The translations under genes and the position numbers were made by a program. A stretch of 64,000 nucleotides of DNA, from positions 26,158 through 90,157 of the forward strand of contig JASBUN010000031.1 in assembly GCA_030147845.1 (NCBI GenBank), in the 5' to 3' direction. The notes beneath the pieces are model-generated. The model was not told the DNA's origin. It searched no databases and worked only from the letters and a program-made list of their open reading frames with translations. Positions 1-7,863 of the stretch are shown here, one piece after another (position 1 is the first letter of the stretch; every line of letters begins with the position of its first letter). The stretch is from Gammaproteobacteria bacterium (GTDB lineage: Bacteria; Pseudomonadota; Gammaproteobacteria; JASBUN01).

Positions 1-1527
1 ATGGTACAACGATCGATAGGATATATGCCGCAGCGTTTTGGCCTCTATGAAGATCTGAGCGTGCAGGAAAACCTCGATCTATATGCGGATCTCCAAGGCG
101 TACCGCATGCGATACGCGCACAGCGTTATCATGACCTGACAAAAATGACAGGGTTGGAACATTTTACGCGGCGCCTGGCCGGTCGCTTATCGGGTGGCAT
201 GAAACAGAAACTCGGCTTGGCATGCACACTGGTGCAACCGCCTCAGTTACTACTACTGGACGAGCCGACCGTGGGTGTAGATCCGGTCTCACGCCGGGAG
301 CTGTGGGTCATTATCAACAAACTAATTTTACAACACGGCACCAGCGTATTAGTGAGTACGGCGTACCTGGATGAGGCTGAAAATTGTCATGAGGTGGCGC
401 TGCTGCACAACGGCCACTGCCTCGGACAAGACACACCGGCGCGATTCACCGCTCGCGTCGAAGGGCGCACGTATTCGGTCAGCGCCGCCGGCCTAAGTAA
501 ACGTGCTTTGCATGACGTGCTTGCCGACACAGATGACGTCGTCGACGCCGTCGTACAGGGCAATCACGTTCGCATCGTCGCCAGTAAGAATGAGCCGCCC
601 AAAAACATTGACCTTCCCAATTCCGTCGACCTTTCTATAGTCCCGGTTCCGGCTCGCTTCGAAGACGGCTTTGTCACCCTACTGCGGGCGCATCTTCGGC
701 CGGAGGATCCCGCCCGTCATCACTTGGATTTCAAAATTGCGGCAACGACACCAACCCGCGCGTCCGCGGACGCTGTCATCCAAGTGCGCGAGCTAAGTCG
801 ACGGTTTGGCCCTTTTTATGCCGTAAAGAACATTAGCTTCGCGGTCCAGCGCGGCGAGGTGTTTGGCCTGCTGGGCGCTAACGGAGCCGGGAAATCAACG
901 ACCTTTCGCATGCTGTGTGGATTGCTGCCGCCGAGCAGCGGACACTTGTCGGTAGCCGGGCTCGACCTGCGGCGAGCCGCATCTGCTGCACGCGCGCGCA
1001 TTGGCTATATGTCGCAGAAATTTTCCCTTTACGGCAATCTGACCGTGCGCGACAACCTGCAGTTTTTTAGCAGCATTTACGGTCTATCCGGCGCCAGCCG
1101 TAGCGACAGGATAAAGTGGAGCCTGGAACAATTCACACTCGACTCGGTAAAAGATAATCGTAGTATCGACCTTCCGCTTGGATTCAAGCAGCGACTCGCG
1201 CTGGCATGCGCATTGATGCACGAACCCGACATTTTGTTTCTGGACGAACCCACATCGGGCGTCGACCCACTCGCGCGCCGGGAGTTCTGGCATCGCATCA
1301 ACCATCTCGCTGAGGCCGGTGTGACCATTCTTGTTACGACCCACTTCATGGAAGAAGCCGAATACTGCGACCGTCTCGCAATAATGGACGCAGGGGAAAT
1401 ATTGGCCTTGGGCACCCCGGACGAAATCAAGGTCAGCGCCGCAGACCATGGCGGCCCGATTTCTACGTTAGAGGATGCCTTCATTGCCCTCCTCGACGCC
1501 AACGCCAAGGTTCGCTCCGAACAGTGA
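1..1527 (+). CDS. Tandem-domain ABC transporter ATPase (YbhF-like), 5' partial
   Basis: ATP-hydrolysing subunit of a drug/solute ABC exporter with two ATP-binding domains in one chain. The first domain is cut by the window edge: its Walker A lies upstream, but the signature LSGGMKQ (about residue 63) and Walker B LLLLDEP (about 83) are present. The second domain is complete: Walker A GANGAGKS near 292, a degenerate signature (LPLGFKQ) and Walker B ILFLDEPTSGVDP. A degenerate second signature is typical of the YbhF/RbbA type. The stop overlaps the upstream reading of the next gene, and two ABC-2 permeases follow, giving the ATPase-permease-permease order of ybhFSR. A membrane-fusion protein would be expected upstream, outside the window. 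The start at base 1 is only the first in-frame ATG, not the true start. Confidence 0.93.
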   Translation: MVQRSIGYMPQRFGLYEDLSVQENLDLYADLQGVPHAIRAQRYHDLTKMTGLEHFTRRLAGRLSGGMKQKLGLACTLVQPPQLLLLDEPTVGVDPVSRRELWVIINKLILQHGTSVLVSTAYLDEAENCHEVALLHNGHCLGQDTPARFTARVEGRTYSVSAAGLSKRALHDVLADTDDVVDAVVQGNHVRIVASKNEPPKNIDLPNSVDLSIVPVPARFEDGFVTLLRAHLRPEDPARHHLDFKIAATTPTRASADAVIQVRELSRRFGPFYAVKNISFAVQRGEVFGLLGANGAGKSTTFRMLCGLLPPSSGHLSVAGLDLRRAASAARARIGYMSQKFSLYGNLTVRDNLQFFSSIYGLSGASRSDRIKWSLEQFTLDSVKDNRSIDLPLGFKQRLALACALMHEPDILFLDEPTSGVDPLARREFWHRINHLAEAGVTILVTTHFMEEAEYCDRLAIMDAGEILALGTPDEIKVSAADHGGPISTLEDAFIALLDANAKVRSEQ

Positions 1528-1571
1528 GAACTCAACCGCCAGGCAGTAAGCCCACGCGCGGCGGATCCGCT

Positions 1572-2678
1572 ATGCGCCTTAGAGGACTGGTACGGAAAGA
1601 GTTTCTTCAGATCTTGCGCGATCCCAGCAGCATCGCCATCGCATTTCTTATGCCGTTGTTGCTCCTGCTCCTGTTCGGATACGGTGTATCACTGGATGCT
1701 AAAAATGTACCCATAGCGCTCGTCGTCGAACACCCGAATGCCGATACCGCATCATTTACCGCATCGTTCCAGCAGTCACGGTATTTTAAGCCACTATTTG
1801 TCAGTAACATGCGGCAGGCGCGTAGCGTGCTTATGTCGGGCCGTGTGCATGGCATCGTGCGTTTGGCGGGCGATTTCTCCAGCAAGCTGCGTTCACGTGA
1901 TGGCGCAGCGATTCAGGTAATCGTCAACGGCGTTGATGCCAACACAGCCAGGGTCGTACAAGGCTACGTTCAGAGCCTATGGTCACTCTGGCTCGAGCAG
2001 CGCGCCACAAGTGCGGGACATAAGCTCGCCATTCCAGTGGACGTTCGCCAGCGAGTCTGGTTCAACAGTGAACTCCGCAGCCGCAACTACCTTGTTCCCG
2101 GATTGCTCGCGGTAATCATGACGCTAATCGGCGCGCTACTAACCGCCATGGTCGTAGCACGAGAATGGGAGCGCGGCACTATGGAAGCACTCATGGTTAC
2201 GCCGGTGGCCATGCGCGAAATCTTACTCGGGAAATTGATTCCATACTTTGTTTTAGGTATGGGAGGAATGTGTTTATCGGTGGGCATGACGTTATGGCTG
2301 TTTGATGTTCCATTGAGAGGCTCGGTACTAATACTGTTTGTCGCCGCCGCGCTGTTCCTGCTTGCCGCATTGGGAATGGGCTTGCTGATTTCGATTTTGG
2401 CGAAAAATCAGTTCGTCGCCGGACAAGCGGCCATTATCGTTACTTTCCTGCCCGCTTTTATTCTTTCAGGATTTATATTTGACATCGGCAGCATGCCGCC
2501 TTTTGTGCAAGCACTGACTCATGTCATCGCTGCCCGCTACTTTGTCGCTATTTTACAAACCCTGTTCTTGGCCGGAAACGTGTGGAGTGTAATTATTCCT
2601 AACGCGCTGGCGTTGGCGGCGATGGCGGCCTTCTTCCTGCTCCTCAGTCGCCGTATGGCGCGCAAGCGGCTGGATTAA
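1572..2678 (+). CDS. ABC-2 type permease (YbhS-like)
   Basis: Membrane subunit of the exporter encoded just upstream. The protein (368 aa from this start) opens with the ABC-2 hallmark: a cytoplasmic helix with LVRKEFLQILRDP, then a hydrophobic segment (FLMPLLLLLLFGYG). A large soluble loop follows, then about five C-terminal membrane segments including a VVAREWERGTMEALMVTP elbow, the family's conserved R-E-x-E-x-G-T-x-E motif. An upstream in-frame start at 1524 would overlap the ATPase gene, but it adds a Pro/Gly-rich stretch with no family counterpart, so 1572 is preferred. Substrate unknown. Confidence 0.9.
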   Translation: MRLRGLVRKEFLQILRDPSSIAIAFLMPLLLLLLFGYGVSLDAKNVPIALVVEHPNADTASFTASFQQSRYFKPLFVSNMRQARSVLMSGRVHGIVRLAGDFSSKLRSRDGAAIQVIVNGVDANTARVVQGYVQSLWSLWLEQRATSAGHKLAIPVDVRQRVWFNSELRSRNYLVPGLLAVIMTLIGALLTAMVVAREWERGTMEALMVTPVAMREILLGKLIPYFVLGMGGMCLSVGMTLWLFDVPLRGSVLILFVAAALFLLAALGMGLLISILAKNQFVAGQAAIIVTFLPAFILSGFIFDIGSMPPFVQALTHVIAARYFVAILQTLFLAGNVWSVIIPNALALAAMAAFFLLLSRRMARKRLD

Positions 2679-2790
2679 ACATGATAAACTCGCTCGGTCA
2701 CCGTCGGCATTGTCGCGGCTACGCAAACCTCGCGGTCGACGGCGCCGTGAACATACCGCGTCGCCGATGCGCCCAACGGATTTCAACGCC

Positions 2791-3900
2791 ATGTTGAAAC
2801 GGATTCTAGCGCTCGTGCGCAAGGAATTCCTTGCGCTGTTCAAAGACAAGAAAAGTCGTTTCATCATCGTCGCACCGCCCATCATTCAACTGTTGGTGTT
2901 CGGATATGCTGCCACGTTCGATCTGAATCGCATTCCGATCGCCGTACTAAATCAAGACTCGGGCGCCGCTTCACGTCAACTACTTGCACACTTTCGCGGT
3001 TCCACCAACTTCCAGGAAATTGCACCCTTACATCAAAACAGAGACATTGCCAAAACCATCAACTCCAAGCAGGCGCTTTTAGTATTGCAGCTTGGTCCTC
3101 ATTTCAGTCGCGATCTGTATCTCGGCAAACCAGCTCAACTACAGGTGATTGTCGATGGCCGGAATTCGAATACAGCGTTAATCGCCTTGAACTATGTACA
3201 CAGTATTGTGCTGCAGTTCAACAATGATTGGGTAAAGAACCATCACGGGCCCGCACCACCGGCGCACCTGCAGCTGCGCGCATGGTTCAATCCGAACCTG
3301 GAAAGCCGCTGGTTTATCGTTCCCGGAATCATCGGCTTGTTAACCTTGGTGGTGACCATGGTGGTCACTGCGCTGTCGGTTGCGCGCGAACGCGAACAAG
3401 GAACATTCGATCAATTGCTGGTCACACCGCTTAGACCCGTAGAAATTTTACTGGGCAAGGCATTGCCGGGATTTGTGATCGGGCTACTCGAAGGCTCGTT
3501 GATCATCCTGGTTGCCGTCTATTGGTTCAACGTCCCACTGATCGGCAATTTGAGCGCGCTCTTCATTGGCATCGTGCTATTCCTTTTATCCGCCGTTGGT
3601 GTCGGCTTAATGATCTCCTCATTGGCAGTTACGCAACAACAGGGCATGTTGGGTGCATTTTTGTTCCTGGTGCCGGCCATCATACTGTCCGGGTTCGCTA
3701 CCCCCATCGCCAATATGCCAACCTTGGTACAGCAACTCACTGTCATCAATCCAATGCGTTACTTCATGGTAGTGCTGCGCGGCGTCTTTCTGGAAGGCAC
3801 TCCACTTGCGCTTCTATTCAAGCAATTCTGGCCGATGGCCGTCATCGGAATCGTTACGCTGGCGATTGCAGCGTGGCTATTCCGCCACCGCATGCAATGA
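2791..3900 (+). CDS. ABC-2 type permease (YbhR-like)
   Basis: Second permease half of the exporter, paralogous to the preceding gene: same N-terminal helix (LALVRKEFLALFKDKKSR), a soluble loop of about 150 residues, the elbow motif SVAREREQGTFDQLLVTPLRP and five predicted C-terminal membrane segments. From ATG 2791 the protein has 369 aa, matching its partner. In-frame starts at 2767 (ATG) and 2710 (TTG) also exist, but the extra residues are Arg-rich and look like read-through of the intergenic sequence. It probably forms a heterodimer with the preceding permease. No terminator is obvious after the stop. Confidence 0.9.
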   Translation: MLKRILALVRKEFLALFKDKKSRFIIVAPPIIQLLVFGYAATFDLNRIPIAVLNQDSGAASRQLLAHFRGSTNFQEIAPLHQNRDIAKTINSKQALLVLQLGPHFSRDLYLGKPAQLQVIVDGRNSNTALIALNYVHSIVLQFNNDWVKNHHGPAPPAHLQLRAWFNPNLESRWFIVPGIIGLLTLVVTMVVTALSVAREREQGTFDQLLVTPLRPVEILLGKALPGFVIGLLEGSLIILVAVYWFNVPLIGNLSALFIGIVLFLLSAVGVGLMISSLAVTQQQGMLGAFLFLVPAIILSGFATPIANMPTLVQQLTVINPMRYFMVVLRGVFLEGTPLALLFKQFWPMAVIGIVTLAIAAWLFRHRMQ

Positions 3901-4460
3901 GTAATCTGGCGCCCCGACGTTGGGTGATTATGCTTGTAGCAACGGTGGTGCTGCATCGGATAAAGCCGCGGGCGACAAACCCATCGCCTTATGCCGGCAT
4001 ATGAGGACATAACCAACCGCCGTGCTTGGCTAATCATTGCTGGATCAACGATCACATAGCGTCGGCGCATTCTTTGCGCGCGGCGACGCCGACCCTTCGG
4101 GCACTGGGGCTAATCACCCAGCGGTGGTGCAGTTCCACCGCATTTCGCCTCAGTACGCGGCGGTGGGTCGTCACCCTAACTACCTGCCGCTCGCACCGCT
4201 TTACCGAAAATTAAAAACACCACTTTTTTTTATATTTAAATCAATATATTAATATCCCCTCTCGGGACCTTCGGCGGCGATGCGAATACGGTTGCGTACG
4301 ACCCGGAACTGGCATGAGATTTGCGCACATAATACTGATCCGTCGTCTATTCGCGATTCGTCCGTAATGCAGGCGTCGATATAACCCCATCGGCTACAGT
4401 GTAAACAGCCGACAAGTAGTTGATGTAGTCAATCGTTCATAGCATGGATACCTAAAATCA
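3901..4460. other. Gene-free stretch between exporter operon and Rieske gene
   Basis: About 560 bases without a credible gene; the short ORFs on both strands have no recognisable content. An AT-rich block at about 4205-4255 (runs of T, then TATATTTAAATCAATATATTAATA) is the only compositional feature. It could be the promoter region of the Rieske gene or the 3' end of the exporter transcript. No convincing hairpin terminator was seen. Confidence 0.5.
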
Positions 4461-5090
4461 ATGGCAGCAAGTTTCGAATCTCCGGCCGACCCCAATCGGC
4501 GCCGTTTTCTCGTGACCGCAACCAGCGTAATCGGAGGCGCCGGCATCGTCGCCGCTGCGGTACCTTTTGTGGCATCCATGGAACCCAGCGCACGCGCCGT
4601 AGCCGCCGGCGCGCCCATTACCGTCGACATTAGCAAACTCGAACCGGGGCAACTTATTACCGTCAAATGGCGTTCGCGACCCGTCTGGATTCTCAGGCGC
4701 ACCAAAAAACAGCTGGCCATTCTGCCCAGTCTCGATGCTCGGTGCAAGGACCCAAAATCACTCCAGCCGCAACAACTGGCAGCAACACAAAACGAATACC
4801 GCTCGTTGCTGCCGGAGTATTTCGTTGTCGTCGCCATCTGCACTCACCTCGGTTGCGTACCTAACTTTCGGCCCGATATTGCACCGCCGGATCTTGGCCC
4901 CGATTGGAAGGGCGGCTTCTTTTGTCCCTGCCATGGTTCGCGCTATGACTTGGCCGGTCGAGTCTTCAATGGCTCACCGGCACCGCTCAATTTGCCGGTA
5001 ATGCCGTATTATTTTATGGATAAAACGACCGTTCGTATTGGCGAGACCAAGTCCGGTGCACATTCCAACTGGCGTCCGGAAACTTGGTAA
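4461..5090 (+). CDS. petA: Rieske [2Fe-2S] protein, bc1-complex type
   Basis: Iron-sulfur subunit that accepts electrons from quinol in the cytochrome bc1 complex and passes them to cytochrome c1; 209 aa. Residues 13-38 form a twin-arginine-like anchor (NRRRFLVTA followed by a hydrophobic helix). The cluster ligands are in CTHLGC (127-132) and CPCHGS (155-160): Cys127, His129, Cys155 and His158 bind the cluster, and Cys132/Cys157 form the usual disulfide. The C-terminal [10 protein letters not shown] matches bc1 Rieske proteins. The genes for cytochrome b and c1, normally directly downstream in petABC, are absent here; a HiPIP gene follows instead. The ribosome-binding site is weak. It may serve a bc1 complex encoded elsewhere, or be a specialised extra copy. 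Confidence 0.93.
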   Translation: MAASFESPADPNRRRFLVTATSVIGGAGIVAAAVPFVASMEPSARAVAAGAPITVDISKLEPGQLITVKWRSRPVWILRRTKKQLAILPSLDARCKDPKSLQPQQLAATQNEYRSLLPEYFVVVAICTHLGCVPNFRPDIAPPDLGPDWKGGFFCPCHGSRYDLAGRVFNGSPAPLNLPVMPYYFMDKTTVRIGETKSGAHSNWRPETW

Positions 5091-5280
5091 CGCGCAATTG
5101 CTGAAGTCTTCCGCTATATAAAAAAGACGTCGGCGGTGAGGCAAGAACCAACTCCGACCCGCCCGACGAAAAATTCCGCTTTCTACCCGTCGCGTCGAAA
5201 CGGGACTGCGCGTAAGGTGGGACGAGATTGATCTCGGCTTTGATGTCTTCAATTTCCCGATGAAGTGAGGAGAGTACGAA

Positions 5281-5577
5281 ATGGACGATAAACTGCAGCG
5301 CAAACTATCACGTAGATCCCTGCTGAAAGGTGCCGCGTCGCTGGCCGGCATGGCAATAGTTGTTCCACTTGCCTTGACCAGCCGCGAAGCATTAGCCGGC
5401 CAAAAGGCGAGCAAGTCCGCAATGCAATATCAGGATAAGCCGAAGGCTGGCAAGAAGTGCAGCGCCTGCATGCAGTTCGTGCCTGGAAAATCCGCCAGCG
5501 CCGATGGCACTTGCAAAGTGGTCGCCGGCAGCATTAGCCCCCACGGCTACTGCATCGCATGGGCTCCAAAATCCTGA
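5281..5577 (+). CDS. High-potential iron-sulfur protein (HiPIP)
   Basis: Small periplasmic electron carrier with one [4Fe-4S] cluster, usually moving electrons from the bc1 complex or another donor to a terminal oxidase. A twin-arginine signal (SRRSLLKG, residues 10-17, then a hydrophobic stretch ending ALA) exports the folded protein. The mature part has cysteines at 60, 63, 78 and 91 in the HiPIP spacing CX2C-X14-C-X12-C, and the usual KKCSAC and HGYCIAW contexts. A good ribosome-binding site (AGGAGAG) precedes the ATG. It sits 190 bases after the Rieske gene on the same strand. In acidophilic iron oxidisers HiPIP (Iro) has been proposed to act in iron respiration; that role here is inference. 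Confidence 0.95.
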   Translation: MDDKLQRKLSRRSLLKGAASLAGMAIVVPLALTSREALAGQKASKSAMQYQDKPKAGKKCSACMQFVPGKSASADGTCKVVAGSISPHGYCIAWAPKS

Positions 5578-5601
5578 CACCGCTACCCCGTTGCTGGCGC
5601 C

Positions 5602-5636
5602 CGCGTGGGAACCGCGACTCGGCCCGTTCCCACGCG
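5602..5636 (+). terminator. Strong hairpin after HiPIP gene
   Basis: Perfect 11-bp inverted repeat (CGCGTGGGAAC at 5602-5612, GTTCCCACGCG at 5626-5636) with a 13-base loop, 25 bases after the HiPIP stop codon. It lacks a T-tract, so it may stabilise the 3' end of the mRNA rather than end transcription. Confidence 0.5.
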
Positions 5637-5872
5637 CGCTCGATGCCTGACAAGCTTACTTCGACACCGCCAGCGTTCGGAACTCGTGTCTCTAAACAAA
5701 CCAGATTGAGTAATATTCCTGCCACACAGTGGCGTTAACCTTCCTTCCCGTAGGCAACGTCATAGCCCATGGGCAAGCCCCGGCAAAACTAACCGCGTTC
5801 TTTCTCTGGGATTTTGACAAACTGATGATTACCTGCTTAAGTTAGCAGTCTCATGGTAAGGGAGGGGATCCG

Positions 5873-6226
5873 ATGGACACCATGAACACGACGGATAATA
5901 TGGATTGCGTTGACGCTTGTCAACCACCGCAAAGTAGCAGTTCTTTGCGCGATACCGCGCGCGCGTTCGTACAGGCGATGATCGCGCGAGACATCAATAC
6001 GGTGCAAAAATTAAGCCGGGGAACCCATGTGGGCTTCCCGCCGCGTTATGTGTTAAACCGCTTTGGTGTGGTGTACGACAATCGTTCGCTATCGGAACTA
6101 ACGTTTGTAGTCGAAGAAACAGAAAACCGTGTGTCGGTCCGCTGTCAAAATCAGCGGCTTGGCGACGACCTGAAGTTCAAGAAGCTGGGCAGCGAGTACT
6201 TCTTCTCGCATTACGACTGCTTTTGA
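5873..6226 (+). CDS. Hypothetical protein, 117 aa
   Basis: Not recognised. A strong purine-rich ribosome-binding site (AAGGGAGGGG) 5 bases before the ATG supports expression. There is no signal peptide or membrane segment. Residues 1-25 are low-complexity with two cysteines. Residues 25-117 look like a compact alpha+beta domain: a helix (LRDTARAFVQAMIARDINTVQKL), then several short strands, ending FFSHYDCF. The layout is reminiscent of small NTF2-like or SnoaL-like folds, but no signature residues confirm this. It is monocistronic and convergent with the next gene. Confidence 0.65.
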   Translation: MDTMNTTDNMDCVDACQPPQSSSSLRDTARAFVQAMIARDINTVQKLSRGTHVGFPPRYVLNRFGVVYDNRSLSELTFVVEETENRVSVRCQNQRLGDDLKFKKLGSEYFFSHYDCF

Positions 6227-6278
6227 CTTGGTTTTTGACTTTTCGGCACCGCTAACCTGCGCCCGCCGTCCATGTGGG

Positions 6279-6590
6279 TTAGGCGTGGCGCCGTTCATGA
6301 CGGGTACGCCGCTCATATAGACGGCGGTCGTGCTCAATTACCATTCCAGAACTGTCGACCAACGGAAAAAGGGGCGCCCCTGCCGAGTGGCGCCGTTCCG
6401 ACCGCGACCTTCGATCGCGAACCGCGCGCGGGCGAAACTGCGTCAGCGTCGCGTTGCTCTGCTCTGCGGATTGGCGATCGCTTTTTTGCGACTCGGATAC
6501 AAACGCGCGCGCGGCGAACAAGAAGACGTACAGCGCTAGTCCAATCAGCACAACCCCAACCGCTGCCAATACGTATAGGACTATTTTCAT
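6279..6590 (-). CDS. Small membrane protein with Arg-rich tail
   Basis: A 103-aa protein starting at the ATG preceded by GGGAGAATA; a longer in-frame reading to 6638 adds residues without family character. One N-terminal membrane helix (residues 2-30, IVLYVLAAVGVVLIGLALYV) is followed by a polar linker and two Arg-rich blocks (RDRRSRSERRH and DRRLYERRTRHERRHA). Between them, PLFPLVDSSGMVIEHDRR resembles a short beta-hairpin. Function unknown. The basic tail would lie in the cytoplasm by the positive-inside rule. Convergent with the preceding gene. Confidence 0.55.
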   Translation of the reverse strand: MKIVLYVLAAVGVVLIGLALYVFLFAARAFVSESQKSDRQSAEQSNATLTQFRPRAVRDRRSRSERRHSAGAPLFPLVDSSGMVIEHDRRLYERRTRHERRHA

Positions 6591-6889
6591 TATTCTCCCA
6601 ACTCTATTAGCCTTATCAACACTGCAGCAATTCAACAAGCAAGATTGACGCCAGTCTATATAACAGCTTTCAGTTCATACTGTTAGAAGCCAACTTGGTA
6701 ACCCGCTCGACGCGTTCGTAAGAAATATTGACGGTAGTAATAACACCCATCGTAAGCGCAATTTAAAGTTCAATGTAGAACTGTAATGTACCGTCGTTCT
6801 TGAAATAATATCGTGCCATCGTTCACAACACCAGAGATGGGATTTTGGCCACGAGCCATGCGCATTATGTACCCAGGAACCGTGTTGGC

Positions 6890-6943
6890 AACGCGAAAAA
6901 GGGATGCCGATCGGCATCCCCTTACATTGGTCGGGGCGAGAGG
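6890..6943. repeat. 54-bp direct repeat, copy A (tRNA-Pro 3' end plus terminator)
   Basis: Identical at 53 of 54 positions to 7032-7085 (one C/T difference in the hairpin loop). This copy contains the minus-strand tRNA 3' end (CCA, acceptor strand and the start of the T arm) and the downstream hairpin (GGGATGCC-gatc-GGCATCCC with an A/T tract), but no tRNA body follows it. After the repeat the sequence runs into a perfect palindrome GGGTCCA/TGGACCC and a GC-rich block. Confidence 0.9.
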
Positions 6944-7031
6944 GTGAGATCGAAACCCGGGTCCAGTGGACCCAGGAAGTTCGACGAACGCCCGGGGCCG
7001 GCGGCGCCGGGCCGGCAATCCGAACGCCCTT

Positions 7032-7146
<115 letters not shown>

Positions 7147-7223
7147 ATGTATACCGCTAAACCTCACTCGGAGATCTGAGCCCGGCCATTCTACCGCAAC
7201 GAATTGGGATTAGAAAGACGCCC

Positions 7224-7580
7224 TTAACGCTTCAGAATATGCAAAATCTCTTCGAGTTCCATACGCACTTGACGGACGATTTGTTGGCTCTGATTCACGT
7301 CTTCGCGCGCTGAGTCCCCAGACAGTTGCTGACGCGCACCGCCTATGGTGAAGCCTTGCTCATAGAGCAGACCGCGTATCTGCCGAATCATAATGACGTC
7401 GTGGCGTTGGTAATAGCGCCGATTGCCACGGCGTTTGACCGGCTTTAGCTGCGGAAATTCCTGCTCCCAGTAACGCAGGACATGCGGCTTGACCTGGCAG
7501 AGTTCGCTCACCTCACCAATAGTGAAGTAACGTTTGCCGGGAATCGCCGGTAGCTCGTTATTATTCCCCGCCTCCAGCAT
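7224..7580 (-). CDS. MerR-family transcriptional regulator
   Basis: 118-aa DNA-binding protein. The MerR winged helix lies at residues 17-85: [22 protein letters not shown], then [20 protein letters not shown], and a helical segment [19 protein letters not shown]. The C-terminus is a short coiled coil with no metal- or drug-binding domain, so the effector is unknown. It overlaps the 3' end of ihfA by 20 bases and is presumably co-transcribed. The ihfA-merR-tRNA-Pro arrangement is conserved in many gammaproteobacteria. Confidence 0.92.
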   Translation of the reverse strand: MLEAGNNNELPAIPGKRYFTIGEVSELCQVKPHVLRYWEQEFPQLKPVKRRGNRRYYQRHDVIMIRQIRGLLYEQGFTIGGARQQLSGDSAREDVNQSQQIVRQVRMELEEILHILKR

Positions 7581-7860
7581 AGGCCTCTACTCGCGCTTTC
7601 AATTTTTGCCCCGGGCGGAACGTGACGACGCGCCGCGCGGTAATAGGAATTTCCTCACCCGTCTTCGGGTTACGGCCCGGTCGCTGATTTTTATCGCGTA
7701 GATCGAAGTTCCCAAAGCCGGAGAGCTTGACCTGGCGGCCAGTCTCCAAAGCTGCTCGGATTTCTTCGAAAAACAACTCTACCAGCTCCTTCGCTTCGCG
7801 TTTGTTTAACCCCAACTCCTCGAACAAACGCTCAGCCATATCAGCTTTGGTCAGTGCCAT
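7561..7860 (-). CDS. ihfA: Integration host factor subunit alpha
   Basis: DNA-bending nucleoid protein; IHF-alpha pairs with IHF-beta (ihfB, also in this window at 57 kb). The 99-aa sequence has the HU/IHF fold, with the signature [23 protein letters not shown] (beta-arm with the intercalating Pro) and the C-terminal [12 protein letters not shown] helix. [12 protein letters not shown] is the usual IHF-alpha start. It lies 3 bases after pheT, as in E. coli and Pseudomonas. Confidence 0.97.
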   Translation of the reverse strand: MALTKADMAERLFEELGLNKREAKELVELFFEEIRAALETGRQVKLSGFGNFDLRDKNQRPGRNPKTGEEIPITARRVVTFRPGQKLKARVEAYAGGGE

Positions 7861-7863
7861 GAT

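Noticed and set aside
1077..1535. 152-codon ORF antisense to the ABC ATPase
   Set aside because: Shadow of the conserved ATPase reading frame; no independent evidence.
4225..4240. FNR-like half site in the AT-rich block before petA
   Set aside because: Only one half (ATCAA) fits; the other half deviates too far from TTGAT.
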